Positions 55,412 through 62,863 of a stretch of DNA of 64,000 bases are shown one piece after another. A program made the translations under genes and the position numbers. Positions within the stretch are counted from its first letter, which is position 1, and each line of letters opens with the position of its first letter. The stretch is from JBFMCT01 sp046565765 (GTDB taxonomy: Bacteria; Actinomycetota; Acidimicrobiia; Acidimicrobiales; AC-14): positions 124,001 to 188,000 of the forward strand of contig JBKHXX010000057.1 of NCBI GenBank assembly GCA_046565765.1, read 5' to 3'. The notes under the pieces are model-generated. The model made no database searches and had not been told where the DNA came from. It saw nothing but the letters and a program-made list of their open reading frames with translations.

Positions 55412-56776
55412 ATGACACGTTGGAGGCGGGCGCGCCTGGCGACGGGGGCGGGGACGTTCGCCCTCGTGGCCTCATGGCTCATGACGGCGGCGGGGCCGGC
55501 CCAGGGAGCCTTCCCTGGGCAGAACGGACTGCTGTACTGCAGCAGCACCCGCTTCGGCACCACCGAGATCATGGCGTTCGACCCCACGGGTGCGGAGGCT
55601 CCCCGGCGTCTCACCAACAACGTCTTCGACGACTTCGAGCCGACGCCCTCACCCGACGGCACCCGGATCGCGTTCACGTCCACCCGCGGGGACCGCGACC
55701 AGGAGATCTGGGTCATGTACCAGGACGGGAGCGGCGCCAAGCGGCTCACCTTCACGCCGGGAGAGGACCGGCCGGGAACGTTCAGCCCGGACGGCACCAA
55801 GATCGCCTTCCATTCACGGCGCTTCGGCGACCCGCCTGCCGGCCCGGGACACAGCTCCCTGGAGGTCATGGTCATGAACGCCGATGGCACGAACCAGACC
55901 CGCATGACCAACAACAACTTCCAGGACAGCTTCGCCCACTGGTCTCCCGGGGGGGACCGGATCGCGTTCACGACCAACCGTGACAGCGGGCCGGACGCCT
56001 CGGGCACCTTCGTGTCCAACTTCGAGATCTACACGTTGGTCCCCGTCGACGCCGACAACGACGGCAACGCCGACGTGCAGACCCGCGTCACCAACTCTCC
56101 CGGTGAGGACGCCCACGCCCACTGGTCGCCCGACGGGTCGCAGCTCACCTTCCACAGCCGGCGCGATGCGACCCCCTCGGCGCCGGGGATCATCGAGATC
56201 TACCGGGCCAGCAGCGCCAACGGCTCGAACGCGGTCCGCCTGACCAACGACGACGTCTTCGACGCCTTCCCGGTGTGGTCCCCCGACGGCCGGAAGATCG
56301 CCTGGTCTCGCGAGTTCCCCAGCGAGGTGTTCACCATGGACGCCACCAACGGGGGCGCCAAGACGAACATCAGCAACCACCCGGCCGACGACACCCGCTG
56401 CGACTGGGCCCGGCAACTCCCGTGCACCATCACCGGCAGCGGGGACATCGTCGGCACCGAGGGCGACGACGTCATCTGCGGGTCGCCCGGAAACGATCGG
56501 ATCCTCGCCGGAGGAGGGAACGACGTCGTGTACGCCGGCGCCGGGGACGACCAAGTGGATGCCGGGGCCGGCAACGACATCGTGTTCGGCAAGCAGGGGA
56601 ACGACCGCATCCTGGGCGGCGACGGCAACGACATGCTGTTCGGCGACCAGGGGAACGACCAGCTGAGTGGCGACGCCGGCGACGACATCATCTCGGGGAG
56701 CGAGGACACCGACCAGGTGCTCGGCGGCCCGGGCACCGACGAGTGCTACGGGGAAGCCGTGTTCCAGTGCCCGTGA
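55412..56776 (+). CDS. secreted protein with TolB-like beta-propeller and RTX calcium repeats
   Basis: 454 aa. Signal peptide to about residue 33 (AGPAQGA). Residues about 40-340 hold PD40/WD40-like repeats of the TolB type (DGTRIAFTSTRGDRDQEIWV, then further copies with SPDGTKIAF, SPGGDRIAF, SPDGSQLTF, SPDGRKIAW). Residues about 365-450 contain at least eight GGxGNDxxx/GNDxxxG nonapeptides of the calcium-binding RTX type. Likely a secreted calcium-dependent binding protein rather than a toxin, since no catalytic domain is visible. Good GGGAGGAG ribosome-binding site. Confidence 0.88.
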   Translation: MTRWRRARLATGAGTFALVASWLMTAAGPAQGAFPGQNGLLYCSSTRFGTTEIMAFDPTGAEAPRRLTNNVFDDFEPTPSPDGTRIAFTSTRGDRDQEIWVMYQDGSGAKRLTFTPGEDRPGTFSPDGTKIAFHSRRFGDPPAGPGHSSLEVMVMNADGTNQTRMTNNNFQDSFAHWSPGGDRIAFTTNRDSGPDASGTFVSNFEIYTLVPVDADNDGNADVQTRVTNSPGEDAHAHWSPDGSQLTFHSRRDATPSAPGIIEIYRASSANGSNAVRLTNDDVFDAFPVWSPDGRKIAWSREFPSEVFTMDATNGGAKTNISNHPADDTRCDWARQLPCTITGSGDIVGTEGDDVICGSPGNDRILAGGGNDVVYAGAGDDQVDAGAGNDIVFGKQGNDRILGGDGNDMLFGDQGNDQLSGDAGDDIISGSEDTDQVLGGPGTDECYGEAVFQCP

Positions 56777-56888
56777 CGACCACCCGCAGCGCCGGTCAGG
56801 GCCAGGCGACCGCGTACGGGTAGCCGAAGGTCCCGGTGAGGGTGCCCGGGGGGTGGCGCCGGACCACTCTCACGTGAGCACCGACCCT

Positions 56889-56920
56889 CGCCCTCACGGT
56901 GGATCTCCACCGTGAGGGCG
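56889..56920. terminator. 15-bp perfect inverted repeat terminator
   Basis: CGCCCTCACGGTGGA (56889-56903) and its complement (56906-56920) with a 2-base gap, so the effective loop includes the GGA/TCC ends. It sits between the RTX gene and the convergent small lipoprotein. Confidence 0.75.
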
Positions 56921-56933
56921 ATCCCCCAGGCGG

Positions 56934-57068
56934 TCAGTTCTTGGCGTCGATGTCGCCCTCGATCGACACCCCGTCGCCCGATGTGTCGACGTCGCCCTCG
57001 GCGCTGCAGGCACCGAGGAGTCCGGCGGTGAGGACGAGGGCCAGAGCGGCTCGCAGTATGCGGTTCAT
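56934..57068 (-). CDS. small lipoprotein (44 aa)
   Basis: ATG at 57068 with AAGGGAGA at 6-13 nt. A short signal peptide MNRILRAALALVLTAG is followed by lipobox LLGAC, leaving a 23-aa acidic mature peptide (SAEGDVDTSGDGVSIEG). Absent from long-ORF lists but fully supported by signal, spacing and codon use. Possibly a structural envelope peptide; no known family. Confidence 0.6.
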   Translation of the reverse strand: MNRILRAALALVLTAGLLGACSAEGDVDTSGDGVSIEGDIDAKN

Positions 57069-57140
57069 GTGGTCTCCCTTCGTTGCACGTGTGCCCAAGA
57101 GGCGGGCCCGGCTAACAGGAAGGGCTCGGGCAGGAGCCTG

Positions 57141-57146
57141 TACGGT
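57141..57146 (+). promoter_or_regulatory. -10 box (TACGGT) for the cupredoxin lipoprotein at 57156
   Basis: TACGGT ends 9 nt before the GTG; a CAGGAG further up suggests an alternative leadered transcript. Confidence 0.4.
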
Positions 57147-57155
57147 ACGGCCCCT

Positions 57156-57512
57156 GTGAAACCACTCCGCCGGAGGGGAGCCGCCATGGCCGCGGCGGTG
57201 CCCCTCGCCCTCATCCTGTCTGCCTGCGGCCAGCCCACCGAGCGCGACCGGATCGCCATCGCCTCTGTCGACAACGCCCCCGGCTTCTCGCCGCGGGAGG
57301 TCACCGTGAACCAGGAGAACGAGGTCCGCCTACGGGTGACCAACAGCACCTCGGCCGAGCACGGGTTCTCCATCGAGGGCTACCGGCGGGAGCTCGTCCT
57401 CCGACCAGGCGAGACCAGGGAAGTCGAGTTCAAGGCCACCAGGGGCGGCACCTTCAAGATCTTCTGCCAGCTCCACCCTGCGCACCAGACGGCCACCCTC
57501 GTCGTGCGGTGA
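57156..57512 (+). CDS. single-domain cupredoxin lipoprotein
   Basis: 118 aa. Lipobox ALILSAC after a basic n-region, then a cupredoxin fold: IAIASVDNAPGFSPREVTV, TNSTSAEHGFSIEGY with the first His, and GGTFKIFCQLHPAHQTATL with Cys-x2-His-x2-His, giving the remaining type-1 ligands. Probably an electron-transfer or copper-storage protein outside the membrane. It directly precedes the amino-acid dehydrogenase gene, though the 48-base gap need not imply a shared operon. Confidence 0.75.
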   Translation: MKPLRRRGAAMAAAVPLALILSACGQPTERDRIAIASVDNAPGFSPREVTVNQENEVRLRVTNSTSAEHGFSIEGYRRELVLRPGETREVEFKATRGGTFKIFCQLHPAHQTATLVVR

Positions 57513-57560
57513 TTCCGCCCCGAGCCGTTCGGCCCGGCGCTTCGGTACCCTGAGCCCCAC

Positions 57561-58637
57561 GTGAAGGTGTTCGAACGAATCCTGGGGGAGGGCTACGAGC
57601 AGGTCGTGTTCTGTCAGGACACGGCCACGGGGCTGCGGGCCATCGTCGCCATCCACTCGACGAGCCTGGGACCCGCCCTCGGCGGCACCCGCTTCTACCC
57701 GTATCCCGACGAGGACGCGGCCCTGGAGGACGTCCTCCGGCTGGCACGCGGGATGACGTTCAAGGCCGCGGTGGCGGGCCTCGACCTGGGGGGCGGCAAG
57801 GCGGTGGTGCTGGGCGACCCCAACACCGACAAGAGCGAGGGGTTGCTGCGGGCCTACGGGCGCTTCGTCGACTCGCTGGGCGGCCGCTACGTCACCGCCG
57901 AGGACGTCGGCACCACCCAGGCCGACATGGACCTCATCCGGCGGGAGACCGAGCACGTCACCGGGGTGAGCGTGGAGTTGGGCGGGTCGGGCGACCCGTC
58001 GGCGGCCACCGCGTTCGGGCTGCTCAACGCCATGAAGGCGGTGGCGCAACACCTGTGGGGCGCCACGTCGCTCACCGGGCGCCGCATCGTCGTCTCAGGG
58101 GTGGGCAAGGTCGGCAGCAACCTCGTGCGCCACCTCGTGGAGGAGAACGCCCATGTGGTCGTGGCCGACGTGGTACCGGCGGCGGTGGAGCGTCTCGTGC
58201 AGGCCTACGGGGTCGAGTCGGCGCCCGTCGAGGAGGCCCACGCCGTGGCCTGCGACATCTTCTCGCCATGCGCCCTGGGCGCCGTGCTCAACCCGGTCAC
58301 CATCCCCCAGCTGCGCTGCCAGGGCATCGTCGGCTCGGCCAACAACCAGCTCGCCGACCCCTCGTGCGGCAAGCTGCTGGCCGAGGCGGGCATCCTCTAC
58401 GGGCCCGACTACGTGGTCAACGCCGGTGGGCTGATCAACATCGCCGAGGAGCTGTCACCCCGGGGCTACCACCGCGACCGGGCCTACGCGGCGGTGGCCC
58501 GGATCTTCGAGACCACGGGGATGGTGCTGGAGACGGCGGACACGGAGGGCATCACCACCGCCGAGGCCGCCGACCGGGTAGCCGAGCGGCGCATGGACGA
58601 GTTGGCCCGTGTACACCTGATCCGGACCTTCGGGTAG
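57561..58637 (+). CDS. branched-chain amino acid (leucine/valine) dehydrogenase
   Basis: 358 aa. Glu/Leu/Phe/Val dehydrogenase family, NAD-dependent oxidative deamination of branched-chain amino acids to 2-keto acids. Short N-terminus, GPALGGTRFYPYPDEDAAL, then GMTFKAAVAGLDLGGGKAV with the two catalytic Lys. The Rossmann motif is VVSGVGKVGSNLVRHL; NPVTIPQLRCQGIVGSANNQ and YVVNAGGLINIAEE are typical of the leucine/valine branch rather than GluDH. The product keto acids feed the next enzyme in line. GTG start. Confidence 0.92.
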   Translation: MKVFERILGEGYEQVVFCQDTATGLRAIVAIHSTSLGPALGGTRFYPYPDEDAALEDVLRLARGMTFKAAVAGLDLGGGKAVVLGDPNTDKSEGLLRAYGRFVDSLGGRYVTAEDVGTTQADMDLIRRETEHVTGVSVELGGSGDPSAATAFGLLNAMKAVAQHLWGATSLTGRRIVVSGVGKVGSNLVRHLVEENAHVVVADVVPAAVERLVQAYGVESAPVEEAHAVACDIFSPCALGAVLNPVTIPQLRCQGIVGSANNQLADPSCGKLLAEAGILYGPDYVVNAGGLINIAEELSPRGYHRDRAYAAVARIFETTGMVLETADTEGITTAEAADRVAERRMDELARVHLIRTFG

Positions 58638-58645
58638 GGAGCGGG

Positions 58646-60754
58646 GTGGCGGGCGGCAGCGGGAGGCGGCGGCCCGGGAGCGAGGAAACGAACGCGGCCC
58701 CCGTGCGGGTCGAACAGGCCGTGACCGGCCTGTCGGGGGACGACCTGGTGGCCATGTACCGGATGATGCTGCTCACCCGGACGGTCGACCAGAAGGTCTG
58801 GAACCTCCAGCGCATCGGGAAGATCCCGTTCATCATCCCCGGGCAGGGCCAGGAAGCGGCCCAGGTGGGCTCCGCGTGGGCGCTGCGGCGCGGCTGGGAC
58901 GTCGCCCTCCCCTACTACCGCGACTACGGGGTCGTCCTCACCCTGGGCATGACGCCCGAGGAGGTCGTGCTCAACGCCTTCGCCCGGCCTGACGACCCCA
59001 ACTCGGGGGGCCGCCAGATGCCCAGCCACTGGGGCTGCCGGCGCCTGAACATCATCACCGGCTCGTCCCCGATCGGCACCCAGCTGCCCCACGCCGCCGG
59101 CCTGGCCAACGCCGCCCGCATCCGCGGGGAGGACCGGGTGACGGTGTGCTGGTTCGGCGAGGCCACGTCCTCACGAGGCGACTACCACGAGGCCCTCAAC
59201 TACGCGGGGATCCACGACCTGCCGTTGGTGCTGGTCTGCGAGAACAACGGCTACGCCATCTCGGTCGCCCAGAGCGTGCAGTCGGCCGTCCCCAACGTCG
59301 CCGACCAGGTGGCTGCCTACGGCTTCGAGGGCGTGATCGTGGACGGCAACGACCCGCTCGAGGTCTACGAGGCCACGGCGGCCGCGGTGGACAAGGCCCG
59401 GGCCGGCGGTGGCCCCACGCTGGTCGAGTGCAAGACCTACCGCATGCTCCCCCACACGTCCGACGACGACGACCGCCGGTACCGCACCGCCGAGGAGGTG
59501 GAGGCATGGCGGGAGAAGGACCCGCTGGCCCGGATGCGGCGCTACCTGCTCGAGCACAACCTGATCTCCGACGAGGACGAGGAGAAGCTGGCCGAGCACG
59601 TCCGGGACGAGGTCAACGAGGCGGCCGAGCGGGCCGAGGCCGCGCCCTCGGCCACCCCCGACATGGCCTACGCCCGGGTGTGGGCCCGCCCCGTGCGCCC
59701 CATCCCCCGGGTGCCCCCGGGGGTCACCCAGGAAGTGGTCACCAGGCCCGCGCCGGCGCACCCGGGCACGGGCGTCACCCGCAGCGTGCTCGACACCGTG
59801 CGCCAGACCCTCGACGACCTCATGGCCGACGACGACCGGGTCGTCGTCCTGGGCGAGGACGTGGGCCTCCTGGGCGGCGTCTTCCGCGCCACCGACGGCC
59901 TGTACGGCAAGTACGGGGCTGAACGGGTCATCGACACGCCGCTGGCCGAGTCGTCCATCGTCGGGATCGGCATCGGCCTGGCCCTGGCCGGCCTCCGGCC
60001 GGTGGCGGAGATCCAGTTCGCCGACTTCCTCCACTCCTGCGTCGACCAGCTGGTCAACGAGGCGGCCAAGATCCACTACCGGTCCAACGGCGACTTCTCG
60101 GTGCCGCTGGTGGTGAGGGCGCCGTGGGGCGGCGGCACGCACCGGGCCATCTACCACTCGCAGGCGGTCGAGGCCATGTACGCCCACGTGGCCGGCATCA
60201 AGGTGGTCTGCCCGTCCACACCGGCGGACGCGGCGGGGCTCCTGCGGGAGGCGGTCGACGACCCCGACCCGGTCCTGTTCCTCGAGCACAAGCTCACCTA
60301 CCGGCGGGTGAAGGGGCTCGTGCCCGAGGGCGACTGGCGGGTGCCGATCGGCATGGCCGACGTGGCCCGGGCCGGCGACGACCTCACGCTCGTCACCTAC
60401 GGCCGCCACCGCCACCTGTCCCTGGAGGCGGCCGAGTCGCTGGCCGAGGAGGGGTATTCCGTGGAGGTGATCGACCTGCGCACGATCTCCCCCCTCGACC
60501 GGGACACGGTGCTCACGTCGGTCTGCCGCACGGGCCGGCTGCTCGTGGTCCACGAGGACAACGTCAGCTTCGGGGTGGGGGCCGAGGTGGCGGCCATCGT
60601 GGCCGAGGAGGCCTTCTACGACCTCGACGCCCCCGTGCGCCGCCTGGCCATGCCGGACGTGCCGGCCATGCCCTACAGCGAGCCGCAGGAATCCGCTCTG
60701 CTGATCGGCACGGCCGACATCGTCACCGCCGCCCGCTCCCTGCTCGACGAGTAG
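58646..60754 (+). CDS. single-chain fused alpha-beta 2-oxoacid (branched-chain) dehydrogenase E1
   Basis: 702 aa, E1-alpha and E1-beta in one polypeptide. The alpha part (about 25-355) has MYRMMLLTRTVDQKVWNLQ, the substrate-region GRQMPSHWG, and the thiamine-diphosphate motif WFGEATSSRGDYHEALN to LVCENNGYAIS. The beta part (about 375-702) has VVVLGEDVGLLGGVFRAT, ERVIDTPLAESSIVG, EIQFADF, RAPWGGG and VVCPSTPADAAGLL. The linker is short. No E2 or E3 gene follows in the window. GTG start 8 bases after the amino-acid dehydrogenase, so the two form a branched-chain catabolic operon. Confidence 0.92.
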   Translation: MAGGSGRRRPGSEETNAAPVRVEQAVTGLSGDDLVAMYRMMLLTRTVDQKVWNLQRIGKIPFIIPGQGQEAAQVGSAWALRRGWDVALPYYRDYGVVLTLGMTPEEVVLNAFARPDDPNSGGRQMPSHWGCRRLNIITGSSPIGTQLPHAAGLANAARIRGEDRVTVCWFGEATSSRGDYHEALNYAGIHDLPLVLVCENNGYAISVAQSVQSAVPNVADQVAAYGFEGVIVDGNDPLEVYEATAAAVDKARAGGGPTLVECKTYRMLPHTSDDDDRRYRTAEEVEAWREKDPLARMRRYLLEHNLISDEDEEKLAEHVRDEVNEAAERAEAAPSATPDMAYARVWARPVRPIPRVPPGVTQEVVTRPAPAHPGTGVTRSVLDTVRQTLDDLMADDDRVVVLGEDVGLLGGVFRATDGLYGKYGAERVIDTPLAESSIVGIGIGLALAGLRPVAEIQFADFLHSCVDQLVNEAAKIHYRSNGDFSVPLVVRAPWGGGTHRAIYHSQAVEAMYAHVAGIKVVCPSTPADAAGLLREAVDDPDPVLFLEHKLTYRRVKGLVPEGDWRVPIGMADVARAGDDLTLVTYGRHRHLSLEAAESLAEEGYSVEVIDLRTISPLDRDTVLTSVCRTGRLLVVHEDNVSFGVGAEVAAIVAEEAFYDLDAPVRRLAMPDVPAMPYSEPQESALLIGTADIVTAARSLLDE

Positions 60755-60790
60755 GCCCAGCCCCGGGCTTCGACCCTTCAGCCCCCACGA

Positions 60791-62776
60791 CTACCCGGTC
60801 ACGACGTCCACCACGAGGCGGACGGGGTCCTCGAGCATGGTGACGCCGAACGGCTGCCGCTGCTCGAGCCCGGCGACCCATGCCAGCTGGCCCTCGAAGT
60901 CACCGATGCGCACCACCTCGGTGACGACCTCGGTTGCGCCGGGGTCGATCCTCGTCGGGCCGGTGTAGGTGGGGTCGGGCTGAGGGCCGCTGAGGTCGAC
61001 GCCGCTAGCGGGCGCCAAGCGCAGTTCCAGGAAGGCGTCGCCTTCGACGGCGACCTCGTTGCCGCTGCCGTCCTCACGAACCGGGGGCTCCACGTACCCC
61101 ACCCGGTAGCTGGGGGTCTCGTCACCGGCGAACTCCAGCACGATCCGGTCGAAGGTCCCGTGGCTGCCGATGCGGACGTCGACGAGCATCGCCTGGTCGC
61201 CACCGGCGGGGAAGCCCCCGGCCTCGACCGTCTGGAACCCGGGGTCGCCGACTGGAGCCGCCCCTTCGCCGCCGTCGCCCGACGCCGGCGTGAGGTCGAA
61301 GGCGGCCACCATCTCGTCGAGGACCTCGACGCTGCGGCTGAAGTCGTTGCCGGCCACGTCGTAGGTCGCGGCGATCACCACCCGCTCGGCGCCGGCGTCG
61401 ATCAGGTAGCGCAACGACCGCAGGCCGGCAGGACCGAGCCCCTCGCCGGTCGAGACCACCGTCTGGCGCACCGCCTGGCGGCCGTCGACGGTGAGCGCCC
61501 GCTCGCTCTCCACCCGCAACCCGTCGGGGTCGGTGGCCCGGTCGAAGCTCTGCGGCTCGACCCGGACGACGACGGCCAGCTCCCGGGGGAACTCGGTGCC
61601 CGGGGATATCTGGACGGGGTCGGGGTCGAAGGCGGTGCAGGGAACGGCTGCGTCGCCGCTGTTCACGTGCCAACCCTGGGGGTACTGGACGTCGACCCAC
61701 ACGTCGCGCTCGTCGTGGTTGCAGCGCTGGGTGAGCACGACACCGCGGTCGGGGACGACGAACCGGTCGGTCCAGAACTGGATCAGCCGGTTGCCGGTCC
61801 CTCGGCCGAAGGCCTCGAAGGCGCCGAACCCGCGGGCACTGAGGCCGGGTGCTCCCACGATCTGGTCCTCGGGCCCGCCGAGGCGCATCCAGTGGCTCCA
61901 GGCGTTGGCCCGGGAAAGCACCCAGATCCCGCCGTCCGTGCCCCGGACCGCGACCTGGAGGGTGCCGGGCGCCCAGGAGCTCGCGCCGGGACCGGAGGCG
62001 AGCACGCCCCGGTCCCCGACGGGCCGGAACCAGTCCGACCAGCCCACCGAGGGGCTCCAGTTGCGCTGCCACAGGTCGTCGTCGCCGCCGCGCACGAACA
62101 GGTCCACATGGGTGCCGTCGTGGGAGACCCCGGCCGGGGCGTCGACGATCCCGGTGGTGGCGGGCTTGCCCTGGGCGTACCACCCATCCCAGCTGGTCCC
62201 GGTCCAGTAGCGCTCCCAGATCTGGCCGTCGGTGCCCACCACGTACACGGCCAGGCGCGGACCGCTGAGGGCGACGACGGTGGGGGCCGACGTCAGCTCG
62301 CCGTCGTCGCCCACCGGCTCGATCCAGGGCGACCAGGTGTCGCCGCCGTCATTCGAGAACCGCTGCCACAGGTCGCCATCGGCTCCCCGCACGAACACGT
62401 CGAGGCGCCCGGGCGCCCAGGAGACGATGGCGGGCGGCGAGCTCTCCACCATCCCGACGGGCGGCCGGCCGAGCGTTCGCCATCCCGTCCATTCGGCACC
62501 TGTCCAGTAGGTCCATTGATAGGCGTCGGGCCCCTGGACGGCAACGTCGACGCGTGCGTGGCCCCGAACGGCGGTGGCCTCGGGCGAGGACCTCAGCAAG
62601 GTATCGGGGTGGACCGCATAGGGCCCGTTGTGGGCCGAGAGCGTCGGCTCGGCGTTCACCTGTGCGCCCGCCGGCGGTGCGCTGACGACGAGAGAGGCGA
62701 CCACCGCCATCACTGCAGCGGCGACGACGGCACCGAGTCGGGGCGGGATCCGTGGCTGTGCGCGCGTCAAGCTCAT
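60791..62776 (-). CDS. large secreted protein with propeller-like repeats and AMIN-like C-terminus
   Basis: 661 aa. Signal peptide of about 38 residues (APPAGA end). Residues about 60-320 contain five to six repeats of the form W-x-x-W-x-x-x-G with D-L-x-V-F-V-R-G-x-D (for example RLDVFVRGADGDLWQRF, HVDLFVRGGDDDLWQRN), the PLL/fucose-lectin-like propeller pattern. A middle region (about 345-490) has unplaced strands with two Cys. The C-terminal 140 residues read like an AMIN-like domain (GTFDRIVLEFAGDETPSYRV, then VRLVVDVV). Probably carbohydrate- or cell-wall-binding. The ATG at 62776 is taken; an in-frame GTG at 62797 is an alternative. Confidence 0.75.
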   Translation of the reverse strand: MSLTRAQPRIPPRLGAVVAAAVMAVVASLVVSAPPAGAQVNAEPTLSAHNGPYAVHPDTLLRSSPEATAVRGHARVDVAVQGPDAYQWTYWTGAEWTGWRTLGRPPVGMVESSPPAIVSWAPGRLDVFVRGADGDLWQRFSNDGGDTWSPWIEPVGDDGELTSAPTVVALSGPRLAVYVVGTDGQIWERYWTGTSWDGWYAQGKPATTGIVDAPAGVSHDGTHVDLFVRGGDDDLWQRNWSPSVGWSDWFRPVGDRGVLASGPGASSWAPGTLQVAVRGTDGGIWVLSRANAWSHWMRLGGPEDQIVGAPGLSARGFGAFEAFGRGTGNRLIQFWTDRFVVPDRGVVLTQRCNHDERDVWVDVQYPQGWHVNSGDAAVPCTAFDPDPVQISPGTEFPRELAVVVRVEPQSFDRATDPDGLRVESERALTVDGRQAVRQTVVSTGEGLGPAGLRSLRYLIDAGAERVVIAATYDVAGNDFSRSVEVLDEMVAAFDLTPASGDGGEGAAPVGDPGFQTVEAGGFPAGGDQAMLVDVRIGSHGTFDRIVLEFAGDETPSYRVGYVEPPVREDGSGNEVAVEGDAFLELRLAPASGVDLSGPQPDPTYTGPTRIDPGATEVVTEVVRIGDFEGQLAWVAGLEQRQPFGVTMLEDPVRLVVDVVTG

Positions 62777-62863
62777 CACCTCCGGCGTGGGGAGCACTGC
62801 AACTCGCGCGTACCCGCCGCGGGGGAAGCGGCTTCGGGGGACCGCCAGAATGTTGTCGAGCGG

